Assembly: GCA_918026815.1 (NCBI GenBank)
Contig: CAKJVC010000164.1
Coordinates: 62,001-126,000 of the forward strand
DNA from: Chalara sp. BL73
Taxonomy: Eukaryota > Ascomycota > Leotiomycetes > Helotiales
Direction: 5' to 3'
DNA: 64,000 nt
A program made the translations under genes and the position numbers. Below are positions 37,059 through 48,197 of this stretch, in pieces (position 1 is the stretch's first letter; every line of letters starts with the position of its first letter). The notes under the pieces are model-generated. The model was not told the DNA's origin. It did not search any database and worked only from the letters and a program-made list of their open reading frames with translations.

Positions 37059-38318
37059 GCTGGCTGGTAACCTCAAAGTAACTTTCAAGAAATTATGGAT
37101 ATCTGTATAAATTAATTGGTTGTTGCCAACCAAGACTTTCTATGTAGTGAATTTGGAAAAGAGCATCATGTTACGGAGCATCCTGTGGATATAAGCTTGA
37201 GAAAGAAAAACGAGGAACGGCTCCTGAGTACTCCCAATGCAGATTGTGGACATAGGTGAGCTCTTGCAGAATACCAAGAGAAAAGAAAAAATCCCAGACC
37301 CAGACCCCAGTGAAGAATGGCACGGCGGTACATGTCATCAAGGTCACTAAGGAACGAGTCAGCAGAATTATGAAACCAAAAAATTATAACAAAAGAAGGC
37401 ATAGAAACGATGGCAGATGTCGTATGTTAATCTGTTTAGAGCTGCGCACACCCCACACCCCATTGCCTGAAAAGGATATTAGTCACATCGATTTCCTTAA
37501 CGATGGCTATAAAGTATGTTTCAAGAGCAGCGAAACGAATATTGTGTCGGCAAATGGAATTGCATAATGTACTGCCCAAGCAATGCCTATGATTGTTTGA
37601 AGGCGTATCAGGGATGGCCATTCAGTAATTAGAATGCTAAGCCAACACTTGACAATTCTTCATACAATGAGGCCTAAATCTCCGGCAATTATTCACCAAT
37701 AAAATTGTACAATCTTCCTATGGGGGGATTACCTGCATCTACAGGGGCTTGAAGTTGTGGGATTTAGTCAGGTAAAAGTCTGAAGATTGAAGATCCCGCT
37801 CCTTTATCTCCCTAGTCTAGTAGCCTTACAACATCATTAGAAATCCCTCGCGGGACCGGGCCGGAACAATCACCGTTGCCAAGACACTAGTGCTTCAGGT
37901 GCTTACTGTAGAGAGTCAGGTTGTCATTTACTGTTACTCTAGCGCGGGGTGCTGTACCCTTGTCTTAACCCGTGAAAAGCCTCTACCAGTGAGTTGCTTG
38001 CTTTTCTTCCTCGATGACCACTACATAACTTTGGGATTGGCCACCAGATGTTCTCATATCTGAAAGACCCGTTATCTGGCATAAACCCTTAGGGATTGTC
38101 TGTCTTGGCGGAAGAACCTGACTCTCCGCAGTGCACTTTCTCCATGCCACTGAAGGAAACCGAAGTCAATCCATAATTGTTGTTCAGCAAGACTTAAGGC
38201 TCTGAAGAGATTGCTTATATGGAGAGTATGCTTTATAGGAGAAATCCTGCTTAGGATCTATCAAACTCTATCAAACTAATCATTTCTATGGCTTCACTGA
38301 CATAACCAGAAATAAGCC
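37059..38318. other. intergenic, no supported gene
   Basis: Promoter of the rhodopsin-domain gene and 3' flank of the next gene. ORF 37256-37567 (+) overlaps a minus-strand ORF and shows no domain. Confidence 0.6.
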
Positions 38319-39230
38319 CTAATAGTTTTCCATGATGATATACCAGCTGGTCAAGCTTCCCAGAAACCATCCCCAAGCTCCCCAAAATGATGCTAGAGTA
38401 GCAGCCCAATACGCAGACTCTCCAGCATACCAAAGACAACCCCCAAGAGCAAACCCTATTGACCCGACAGAGTTTAAAATTCCTGCCCACCAGCATAGTC
38501 GATTCGGCGCTGGAATATACCATTTCTTCTGGGTAAGCGACGTTTGCATAAGAGCAGCTATCAAGAAGAAGGTCCCCCCCAGGAAGGTTGGGAGGAGAGC
38601 GAGATAATAGTAGACGTTGATATTGTTCAAGTTTGCAACCCCAGGGATGTAGGCAATTGTTGCAATGGTGAAGAAGATGATTCCTGTCCATGAGATGACT
38701 GACGCAACGAACGCTACATCCCGTATGTAGCGTTTTCGCAGATCTGCTATCGGCGGGAACCAGATAAAGCTCGGATCGCCGATGAGCACGATCTTTGACG
38801 TGATGTGCGCAATTGGTATTGAGGGGCCAGCTTCAAGATCTTTCAGTGGAATCTCCTTTTCAACGGGGCTACCTGACTCTAATGCCTCATGTTTGTCGCT
38901 TGCCTGAATATGCCTCGGGCCCATTGCTCCCTCAATGACAACCGATCCATCATCTTTGACTCTTCCGGTATTCAATGCTTCCACAATAGCAGCTGTACAG
39001 CCCAGGAAGAAAAAAAAATCTCCTACACAACTAGAAGCTGGAATGGCATTGGCGTTAAATGTCAGACCAGGTTGGGCCGTTACAAAAACATAGAGGAAGC
39101 CATTTATGGTAAAGAATGACGCCCCGAGGAGGAAGAAGATTGCGGCCAGATAACTTGGATCTCGGACAGGAAATCTCGTACACATTCGCTGTATGCGTCC
39201 CAGGAAACTAGATGAATCCCGATTGCCCAT
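38319..39230 (-). CDS. fungal integral membrane protein, unknown function
   Basis: Single open frame of 303 aa with about six TM helices: one pair after VRDPSYLAAIFFLLGASFF, then a soluble loop of about 75 residues rich in charged residues, then four helices beginning ADLRKRYIRDVAFVASVIS and ending WFLGSLTSWYIIMENY. The pattern QKKWYIPAP, then NSVGSIGFALGG, belongs to a widespread ascomycete membrane family without known function. The ATG at 39230 was chosen; the frame is open to a TTG nine codons upstream. Family members are often longer at the N-terminus, so a short upstream exon cannot be excluded. Confidence 0.78.
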   Translation of the reverse strand: MGNRDSSSFLGRIQRMCTRFPVRDPSYLAAIFFLLGASFFTINGFLYVFVTAQPGLTFNANAIPASSCVGDFFFFLGCTAAIVEALNTGRVKDDGSVVIEGAMGPRHIQASDKHEALESGSPVEKEIPLKDLEAGPSIPIAHITSKIVLIGDPSFIWFPPIADLRKRYIRDVAFVASVISWTGIIFFTIATIAYIPGVANLNNINVYYYLALLPTFLGGTFFLIAALMQTSLTQKKWYIPAPNRLCWWAGILNSVGSIGFALGGCLWYAGESAYWAATLASFWGAWGWFLGSLTSWYIIMENY

Positions 39231-40274
39231 GATGTTCGAAATTACTCGTTCTGGCAAAGTAAGGATCCTTGAATAAGACTTGTTTCAGCGACTGTTGGCG
39301 ATCTGCACAGCAGAAATTCAAGTGGGATAGAGCACAGCTGTGATGAAGCGAATGGAACTAGGCTGACGAACTTTATCCTGACTGCGAAAATCGAAGCTGG
39401 TGTAAGTGACGGATAATGTACGGCGGCATGTATGCAGATGTGCTAAAGAAACATTTCTTCACATTTTCTCCCTCCCAGCATGTTTTTAAAGTACTGTTTC
39501 CAACAATTGTGAATATGGCTGCATAAAGTGGGCCACGTTACACTCGAGGCTTCTAGTGCCCAAAGTATCAAAAGGAATACAACATGGTGAAGCATTAACC
39601 AGGATGAAGCATCCCAAGAGAAATATTGCCACGAAATTACGTGGTTTCCGCTATAGTTGAGCATTCTAATACATGGTGTTTGGGTAGTTGCACCAGGATT
39701 ACCATTCAACCAAAGCTTAATATGGCGTGAGATGAGACGAGGTAGAAACGCATCTGAAATGCAAAGCCTCAATCCTCGGCCGAAGTTTAGGAACAGTATG
39801 CTTGTAATCTGTTCGACAGTCAAGTCCTGGACTATTTCCAGGGACTTCTCGCCACGACCAAGAGTGGTACATCCCCTGGTTCTCGCTTACCCATGACGAC
39901 TGCGTCCGATATCTACGGAATATTGGTGGCTTTTGACGTGGGCTAACGTGACAGGGCCTGAAGAAAAGTCCCGACTAATGCAGTCGATCATTGCCCTAAG
40001 AGTGGCGGTACTGCTTGATTCGTATCCGCCATATGCGACCCTGTATTAAATTTAAACTACCTTTCATTGGCCATGCAATTTTGAGGATAATAAGTCATGG
40101 CCCTGGGATTCGTTAGCTTGACACTACTAGAGTCATCCAAGCCCGGATCCTGCCTCTCCGCTAATGCGAAGAACAAATCATGCTGTTCTCGAACATATCC
40201 AAACCAGGATATTAATATCCTAACGCACTCAAAATAAACCGTGCGGCCTGACATATAACTTCAATTCGGAAACG
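39231..40274. other. intergenic; one coding-like minus-strand frame
   Basis: An open frame of 126 codons without an ATG start (39443-39823, minus) contains a plausible hydrophobic segment (SWLMLHHVVFLLILWALEA). It could be an upstream exon of the membrane-protein gene or of an unannotated gene. No splice that joins it in phase was found, so it is not called. Confidence 0.35.
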
Positions 40275-41985
40275 ATGGGCTATCTTAGCCTCACAGGCCT
40301 TTCGGTGATCTCATCGTTGATCTTGATCACATACAAGCTTATCGTTGAACCACTCTTCATTTCTCCGTTGTCAAGGATCCCAAGTGCACACCCATCTTCT
40401 CACATTTCGCCGTTCTGGATATACTACATTCGATATGCCAACATCGAAAATCGAACACTTTATGAGCTTCACACAAAGAAAGGCCCTATCCTGAGACTAG
40501 CTCCGAATGAGCTCAGCATCAATTGCTACGAGCAAGGACTCAAGACTGTGTACACCGGCGGGTTTGAGAAGACCGACTTCTATTTTCGCAGATTCCACAA
40601 CTATGATGGGTTAGGCTTCATGTCAGGTTTCTGTGGTATCATGTGTTAACTTCCACCAAGGGTCACGAATCTGTTCAGCATGAAGGACCACAGGTCCCAT
40701 GCACAAAGGAAACGTATACTTTCAAATGTTTACTCTAAGTCTCAAGTCTTTTCATCACCAACAACCCGTGAGACAACCAAGGCTATTCTTTATGACCGGT
40801 TTCTGCCCACCTTTCAAAATAGTGTGACAAACCAGACTTCAATTGAGTTGCTCAGTCTCAGCTATGCGTATTCTATGGACTCATTCATGGCTTACCAATT
40901 TGGGCTGTCCCTTGCCAGCAACTTCATCCAAGACGTCGTGGCAAGAGATTGGTACTTGAAGAACTTTTTTTCACCAAGACCGTGGCTTTTCTGGATAGTC
41001 GAGGTGCCCAACTTCACCCATTTTGTAGAGAAGCTTGGGATTCAACTGGTACCTAAATGGTGCATTCAGTCCGGGAAAGATATCCAAAACTGGAGCCTGG
41101 ATATTTGTGACAAAGCTGAACAGCTGCTCAGCAAAAAAGAGCCTCCTGCAGCTATTGATGTGCCGGTCATCTTCGCTCAGCAGAGGGCTGGAATGCGAAA
41201 GCAAGACTTGGATCCAAAAAGCCAGAACGATTTCAATCTGCTGACTATAGAGCAACCATATCCTCGTCGCTTAGAAATCGCAAGCGATATGCACTGTCAC
41301 AGCGCCGCAGCCCTCGAGACCAGCGGCGATACCCTCACCTACGTCTATTACGAGCTATCCCGCCGCCCAGCTCTACAAGCACAGTTACGGAAGGAATTGC
41401 TTACACTCGACCCTCCTATAATCTACCCCCTCCCGGAAGGCCAAACACCAGAATTACCAGACCCAAAAATATTAGACTCACTTCCGATTTTAGATGCTGT
41501 CTTGCAAGAAACACTGCGGGTTTGGACCGCCACCCCGGGGGCCCAACCGCGTGTGACACCATTCCCATCCTGCACGCTCGCTGGATACAGTGGTATACCT
41601 GGCGGAGTACATGTTCAAGCTTCCTCATACGCGATACATCGAAACCCAGAGGCATTCCCTGAGCCCGAGGAATGGAAGCATGAGCGATGGCTCGAGGCTG
41701 AAGCCGAACAACTAACCGAAATGAGACATTGGTTCTGGGCTTGGGGTAGTGGGGGAAGGATGTGCATTGGCAGTAACATTGCTATACATAGTAGGTTTCC
41801 ACAACAGTTATTAATCTGTGGTGTTCGCGACTAACATGCTCTGAACAGCGATGAAGCTTGCTATTGCGAGCATCTACACCAATTTTACGAGCACAGTCGT
41901 CGATGCGGGCGGCATTGAACAAGATGAGGGATTCACGGCCGGTCCTCGGGGCCAGAAGCTTGTTCTTCAATATCAACGTGCTTAG
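40275..41985 (+). CDS. cytochrome P450 monooxygenase
   Basis: Three exons (40275-40609, 40661-41790, 41849-41985) give 533 aa. An N-terminal membrane anchor (LTGLSVISSLILITYKLIV) is followed by a Pro-containing linker. The I-helix region reads AAALETSGDTLTY, the K-helix ExxR is ETLR, then a PEEWKHERW segment, and the haem loop WAWGSGGRMCIG places the Cys ligand at about 480. Residue order and length are those of a class II ER-bound fungal P450. The similarity pattern (VYSKSQVF, ELSRRPALQ) fits families of secondary metabolism or xenobiotic oxidation, but the substrate is unknown. Intron 1 (51 bp, GTTAGG donor) is weaker than intron 2 (GTAGGT); its removal joins NYDG to VTNLFSM. It lies about 1 kb from the 3' end of the ABC transporter and may be functionally linked. 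Confidence 0.92.
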
Positions 41986-42950
41986 ACTGTAACCGGCGTT
42001 AATTCCTATTTGTATGACGGCAACGATGTTTTACGAAGATCAATGAATGAATGAATGAATGAATGAAACGGAAATGTGATCATCAACATTTAACTTCTTT
42101 GGGGTAACAAGTTTGTGTGTGAGATTGAGAAAAATACTAGTATGTTGCATGAAGTTTGTCAGCACAGACAGTCGAAAGAAGCTCGGGGGCTTTAGCAAGT
42201 TCCTCCATATGTGGACCAAGACTCCAGACCGCAGTGGCGATAGGAAGTTTCAAGGTAGCAAATATACATAGCTATATGTAAATAACCTTTCCCAACTGAA
42301 GCACTATAACTGCGCTGCCAATATTGTTAGATGCAACTCTACCCACCATGCCTTCCTGTGTCTCGGCAAATATGGAAAAACTACTGCGCGGGATAAACTT
42401 CTGAAGCTAGAATTTGACGTAGCTCATTGTGGGAGCTGATGGCCATGATATGATTGGCAAGAAACTACCTTACGCTGTGCCTCGTATTTCTTCTCCCAAC
42501 GCTGATGAGTGAGCAGCCAATAGAATAAGGGTTGAAGGCCGTGATAGAGATATTGCTCATTCCGAGTCCAGAACTCCCGCATGTGGCTTCATTCTCATAA
42601 TCTCATTGATTGATTTGATGTCCATGGCTAACTGTGATGGTGCTAGTATGTTCTAAAATGAACTAAATATAGTAGTAAATGTTCAGGTGCGAGGTCGATC
42701 TTGACTTTGTATGTTAAGTATGATAGTCTACCCTTGCATTTCAAATAGCTAAAATACAAGTATACTATCTAAAATGAGAAAAGCGAAATCTTGAGGACTT
42801 AACTACTTATGCTAGTACACCTTTCCCCGGCCATTCTAGTGGTTGACATGCAATAACAGCTGGAGGAAAAAAAAAAAGGAAAAAAAAAAAAATACAGAAA
42901 AATACAGAAAATGAGCGCTCTAAGTTTTTTAGGTGTACTTTGGTGTACAC
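41986..42950. other. convergent intergenic region
   Basis: 3' flanks of the P450 (+) and the ABC transporter (-). Holds an AATG repeat and an A-rich tract at 42868-42892. No gene seen. Confidence 0.6.
42042..42066. repeat. (AATG)n tetranucleotide repeat
   Basis: Six tandem aatg units just after the P450 stop codon, a simple microsatellite. Confidence 0.85.
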
Positions 42951-45900
42951 TTAACTAGCTGTCTTGGTTTTCTTCGTTCTCAATTTCATCAGCAGGTAGA
43001 CAAATCCGTAACTCGAGAAAACAAAAAGCCCAACAATAGCAAGATCTCTCCACCCGTAGTAAAATTCTGGCAGGTTAAGGGTCCGAAGGTAATCTTGGCC
43101 AGATCGGTATTGACAAACCCTGCAGCCTGTCGTTGCTCCAGGATTCACGAGGTTGGCTCCAGAGCCGAGCCCAAGCATATAATTTCCCAGATATTCTCCA
43201 CATGTCTGGTTAGCCAAAGGCTCAAAAATCGCAAATTCGCTTTCCCTGCATCGTATTTCCACATCATGAGTTGTAAAGACTAGCAAGGAGCCCATGAGAT
43301 AGTTGAAAGGATTGATGTAATATAGCCAATACTTCCAAAACTCTTGCATTTGCGAATAAGGAACAAGTACTCCGCAGAATCCGACTAGAGTGAAGATGAC
43401 TAGAGGATTGACAAGCGAAGCCGCAACAGCATTGGAAGCGTAGGCTGCAATGAATTGGCCGATTCCGGTGTAAATGAATTCGTAAAACAGCATGATAAGG
43501 AAAACAGGGCCGGCTTTGCTAGACCCCGAAGGCAGACCAGCAGTAAAATAGAAACAAGCAAAATACAAAACAGCACACACGACGAGATAAGGCAGCTCTG
43601 CAACAATCAGACCGGTAACGAAAGCAACCCAGCTATAGATCTTGGCTTTTCTCTCTCTCGTTTCGTAGATGTCTCGCTTCTCGATAAAAAGGGGTTGTAG
43701 TTGGGCTATAATAGACTTAGTATTCAATGGCTACGCATGGGTTGGGCATCGGAATGGACTCAGGGGAGAGAGCAATAACAAGCATACCTATGACACCCGG
43801 AGCAACGAAAATGAAATTAAATACAGCGAAGAGCCGTAATTGGAGGTCTCCAACGCTGTCTCCAATCATCCAAAATGAAAAGCCTGTGAAGAGGCCAAGA
43901 ATAATGTGAAGCGAAAATTTGTTGTTGACATATTCTGTATTACGCCACATCGCCACATTCATTCGCGTCGTGACAATTTTGATCTGTGCCAATAAAGGCA
44001 TGGCAAACTCAAAATCGTCTCCATCCCTGACCTGCGGTGGTGAAGCAGCTGCCTCATTGACTATTCGATCGAGCTCGGCTAGCATTTTATTATGCTCTGG
44101 AGAGCAAAGCCAGATCTCATTCCAATTCTTTCTACGACTTGAGACAACATCGATCATGTGTTCTGCTGGGTTTGTGTCTTTAGGGCATGGAGCGCCATAT
44201 CGCTCAAAATACCCCTTGACAGTGGAGGCATTTTGCCCAATATCGCCGAAATAAGCAGTATTGCCTCCTTTCGCAAGCAGTAGAAGAGTATCAAACTGAG
44301 AGAATAGCTGAGAGCTGGGCTGGTGAATCGTCACTAGGATGGCTTGTCCGGCAGCGGCGAGTTTCTTTAAGAATCGAACGATATTATATGCAGCTTGGCC
44401 ATCAAGCCCAGATGTGGGCTCGTCTAGGAAAATAAGGATACTAGGCTTTGACACCAACTCCACTCCGATAGTCAGCCGTTTCCTTTGTTCCACAGAAAGG
44501 CCTGCGCCATCAGCGGTCCCAATAAGACAATTCTCGATGTCATGCATTTCGAGGAGGTTAACAATCGTATCAACATAATTTAGCTTTTCTTCCTTAGGAA
44601 TATTTCGGGATTGACGTAATAGAGCAGAGAACTCCAAGGCTTCCCTGACAGTCCTATATAATGGTTGGTTCAGCACAATGTTCAAAAAACAACAACAAAA
44701 AAAAAAAACAAAAAACAGATAGCTACGTACGCTTTCGGCTCGTGGACATCGAGCTGTTCACAATAACCCGCGGAACGCTGAAAGCTGACACCAAGCGGAC
44801 GGCCATCTACCAGGACAGAGCCTTTAATTATGCCGTCAACCTTGCGTCGCGCTAACACATCTAACAAGGTCGTCTTTCCTGCCCCCGATGAGCCCATCAA
44901 CGCACCGAGCATGCCCGGTTTGACCCATCCGTGAACGTTATTCAGCAGCACGCGGGGTCCATTTGGTGTCTGGACAGTGTAGGTGAGGTTTTTCCACGTA
45001 AACACAGATGTGTTTTGAATTAATCGAGCCTCTACTGGCTGTGGAAGATTTGTGGTCGAAGTGTTCGATGAAACTGCTGTTGGCTCGTCTTTGCATCGCG
45101 CCTCCTCGTCTTGTGGTGAAGAAGAAATTTTCTTCTGTGAGTCTCGAGGTATCAACAAAACTCCATTCCGTGCTGAGCTTTCTTTCCAATTTGACGTAAA
45201 TATAATGGTTAGGGACACAAAAAAGACCCACCAGGCCCTACCAGATGATATTAGCAGTGTGTAGAGTAGGCATATCTGAGAGGGATGTGACGCACCATAT
45301 GATTCCAATATTTCTCCACCGGTGCGAGAAGTTGTAACTTAGGCTTGCTAAATACTGGTCACCTGTGACACTGTTTGCTCCTACTAAAGCACCCCTTACT
45401 CCTGTGCATGCCTGATTATCAGCTGAAGCATAGCCAGGGCCGTTCGGGACAAGATTAGGGCCGACGCAAGGCAGAATCTTGTCGTGGAGCTCATTGGAAA
45501 GTAGTGCATCATAAGCATAGGCAATTGGGTCGACCCAGAAAATCCTATAAGTGTTAGACATTAAGAACGGTAAATATGGCTGGTACTGAGTGCATACCAA
45601 ACAAACCATGGATGCATTTGCGTTTTTGGGATCATATATCCATTATACATAAGCAAAGAGCTCACTAGAAATCCCGACAGTTTACTCGCTGCATCAAATG
45701 TTGGAAACGCAGCTCCTATTGCTCGAAATAGTGCTGTCATGCACATCGAAGTTGAGAAAACAATAAACCAGAAGGCAAAGAAGGTGCCTGCAGAGGCGGT
45801 CAGACCAACCATGAAGTAAATGACTAGTGAGAAGATGCTGATCTGGAAGATCAATATAGGGATGTCCGTAATGATTTGGGCAAGGCAGAATGCAGCTGGG

Positions 45901-47566
45901 TGATAGAGTGCAAAGCCCTTGTGTTTAGCGAGGACAGGGCGACCAGAGAACGAATCTGTAACCTCAGATTGTGACAATAAAGCATTGAATAGCAGGGATA
46001 CAAACAAAGCTCCTGATTTGATAAAAATACCAACTGAATTATTCGGCGCGTTATAGAAAAGAGAGCCAGAAGTCAAGGCTTGGATTATGTTAGAAGCCTG
46101 CTTGATAACAAGCGTAGATGTATCCCCACGGATTATTCGGTATTGCCGTTGGATAGCAGCCCTCAGTTGTATCCTGAAACCTACAGTCACTGGTAATCGG
46201 TTCATGAGCAGGCTCTTGTGCTTCTCATCTTTAATCGCGAGTACGAATTCCTCTGTGTGTTCCTTGGCTGCCTGTGTCTTTGGGTAATCATACTCAGCAG
46301 ACATATTTTTTCGAATATCAGAAAGTAGGTACTGTTCTCTGATCGCTTCAGCAGTTCTCGGAAATTTCATCTCGAATCCTGGACGAATTTCCCGTTCTGT
46401 TGGAACTGTAACTCCTAGAAGAATGTAAGCACACAAACGTGTCGTTTCCGAACTATCTTCTTACCAGTTAAGAAGTCTGCAACATTTGCACCATCTACGC
46501 AAACAAAACCCAGATCTTCCATGAATGGGCGGGCTCGTTTTAATGGTCCATAATATATTTCTTTGCCTTTGTCCAACACTAGAACCTTGTCGAACAAGTC
46601 ATAGATGCCGTTTCCAGCTTGATATATCGTGACAACTGAGGCGAGCCCGAAGATATCTGACATGGCTCGGATAGCCTTGACATACTGAAGTGCGGTGCTC
46701 GCATCAAGTCCTCGGGTTGGGTTGTCCCAACAATAAATACTGCCCCGAGTGGCCATCATCTCGATGATGCTAACGCGTTTCCGCTCGCCTCCAGACACAC
46801 CGCGGTTGAATTCATTCCCAACTTTCGTGTCAACTGTATGAGAGATACTCAACAAGTTAAGCAGGAAGTCCCGAGTGGCTACTCGTGCTTCCTCTGGAGT
46901 GTTATATCCTTGAACAAGGTTGTTCGGCATTTTCATTCGAGTTGCAAAATCAATGGTTTGACCCACAGTAAGACTGGGAAAGAAAATTTCTTCTTCCGTA
47001 TTCATGACAATCTGGCCTCGGTATTTTGCTGCCTCTTTGTGATTTAGTGAGCCGAATTTGACATCACCGTCAATCTCTGTAAAGTCAGTTCTTCGGTTTG
47101 CTAACACTTTCAGTAGCGATGTGCAACCTGCGCCAGGTCGTCCAAGAACCAAGAGCATCTCACCAGGTTTTACACAACCGTGGCTCTTGTCGATAATGGT
47201 TCTGAGCGACGCAACGCTGGCTCGATTTGACCCTTTTAGTTTCCCCGGAAGACACTGAGAGGCAACATTTTCGTTGAAGCAAGCATCAGCTCCGACGCCC
47301 TTGATTGTCAGGTCGTTCCATGTCAACCCAAGCTTTCTTCCTCGGTGTAAGCCATAGCCTCGACCATCTTCCCCTTTGACAGCCTTGACTTCAGGCATCA
47401 TGGTCCAGTCCTCAATGTCATTCTCGGACCCGCCATCGCCCGGCTCATCGAAGCTTCCTCCTGTGACTCGCCGACCGATGGCAGACACACGCGAGAGCAC
47501 TCGACTGACCAAACCTTCTGGTCCATCCGAACCTGGAGAGGTAGGATTATCTTGGTGGGATATCAT
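42951..47566 (-). CDS. PDR-type ABC transporter (ABCG full-size)
   Basis: Six exons on the minus strand (47566-46465, 46414-45598, 45544-45296, 45237-44731, 44653-43788, 43705-42951) give 1431 aa, the usual length for the family. The order is NBD-TMD-NBD-TMD. NBD1 has the degenerate fungal PDR Walker [10 protein letters not shown], signature VSGGERKR and Walker [14 protein letters not shown]2 has Walker [10 protein letters not shown], a degenerate signature [12 protein letters not shown] and [14 protein letters not shown]. Two sets of six TM helices follow the NBDs. The asymmetric motifs are normal for PDR proteins. All five introns (50, 53, 58, 77 and 82 bp) are GT..AG and preserve the frame. 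The protein should export drugs, plant defence compounds or metabolites across the plasma membrane. It is divergently transcribed from a Zn2Cys6 regulator. Confidence 0.95.
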
Positions 47567-47829
47567 CGTTATGGGCTATATTGGAGACTTGCCAGTTAAG
47601 ATAGTAGAAGTGCAAAGGGCAAGAATGCCGTCTTGGAATGATCGGTTGCTGTAAGAGCGGATGAAAGAAATTTAGATGATGGATTAAGAAGGAAATATCT
47701 GAGACTGTTTATCAATTTGAACTTTCCACTGAAATTACCGTCCATGATGGCGTTAATATTTGGCTTTCTACTACGCATGGATAATGATTATAATGCTTAT
47801 TATAACGGAAATATCTATAATAATATACA

Positions 47830-47840
47830 ACCGTGTCCGG
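47830..47840 (-). promoter_or_regulatory. CGG-N3-CGG element, copy 1
   Basis: accgtgtccgg, identical to the element at 47916. Reverse strand reads ccggacacggt, containing CGG-ACA-CGG. Confidence 0.4.
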
Positions 47841-47915
47841 AATCCCAGCCCCTGTGGTTTTATTCTCCAGCTGTGGAGAGCTTAGAAATTCGGTCTTTTC
47901 TCCAAGAGGTATTCT

Positions 47916-47926
47916 ACCGTGTCCGG
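47916..47926 (-). promoter_or_regulatory. CGG-N3-CGG element, copy 2
   Basis: Second exact 11-bp copy, same orientation, 86 bp from copy 1. Confidence 0.4.
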
Positions 47927-48034
47927 GTTTCTGGGTGCGTGTAGTGATTACTTAAATGCTAGTGTGTCTTCTAGTCCAGTTTTTAGGCTCCGGTAGATGC
48001 TTTATGCTTAACGCAATCGCCTAATCTGAGAAAG

Positions 48035-48044
48035 TCCGATCCGG
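48035..48044 (-). promoter_or_regulatory. related CGG-N2-CGG element
   Basis: tccgatccgg; the reverse strand has CGG-AT-CGG. It lies about 155 bp upstream of the regulator start codon. Confidence 0.3.
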
Positions 48045-48197
48045 TCTCCCTAGACAATCATTTGTTTACTGATCAGTCCGAGCACAACGCCAAGAGGTCG
48101 ACCAACTCATGATTATCATGATTTGTTCTGAAAGCATATAATCATTCCAGCGATTGCGCAGAGCTCAGTCATCAGGCAGCGGAGTGAAATTTCTACG

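Larger units (their letters stand above)
47567..48197. promoter_or_regulatory. shared divergent promoter, ABC transporter / Zn2Cys6 gene
   Basis: 630 bp between the two start codons. It contains two exact copies of accgtgtccgg and a related tccgatccgg. On the opposite strand these read as CGG-N3-CGG and CGG-N2-CGG half-site pairs, typical of Zn2Cys6 protein targets. This makes co-regulation by the neighbouring regulator plausible (inference). Confidence 0.55.

Noticed and set aside
42868..42892. A-rich tract as a retrotransposon poly(A) tail
   Set aside because: No reverse transcriptase fragment or target-site duplication seen nearby; the tract is simply 3' of the ABC gene.
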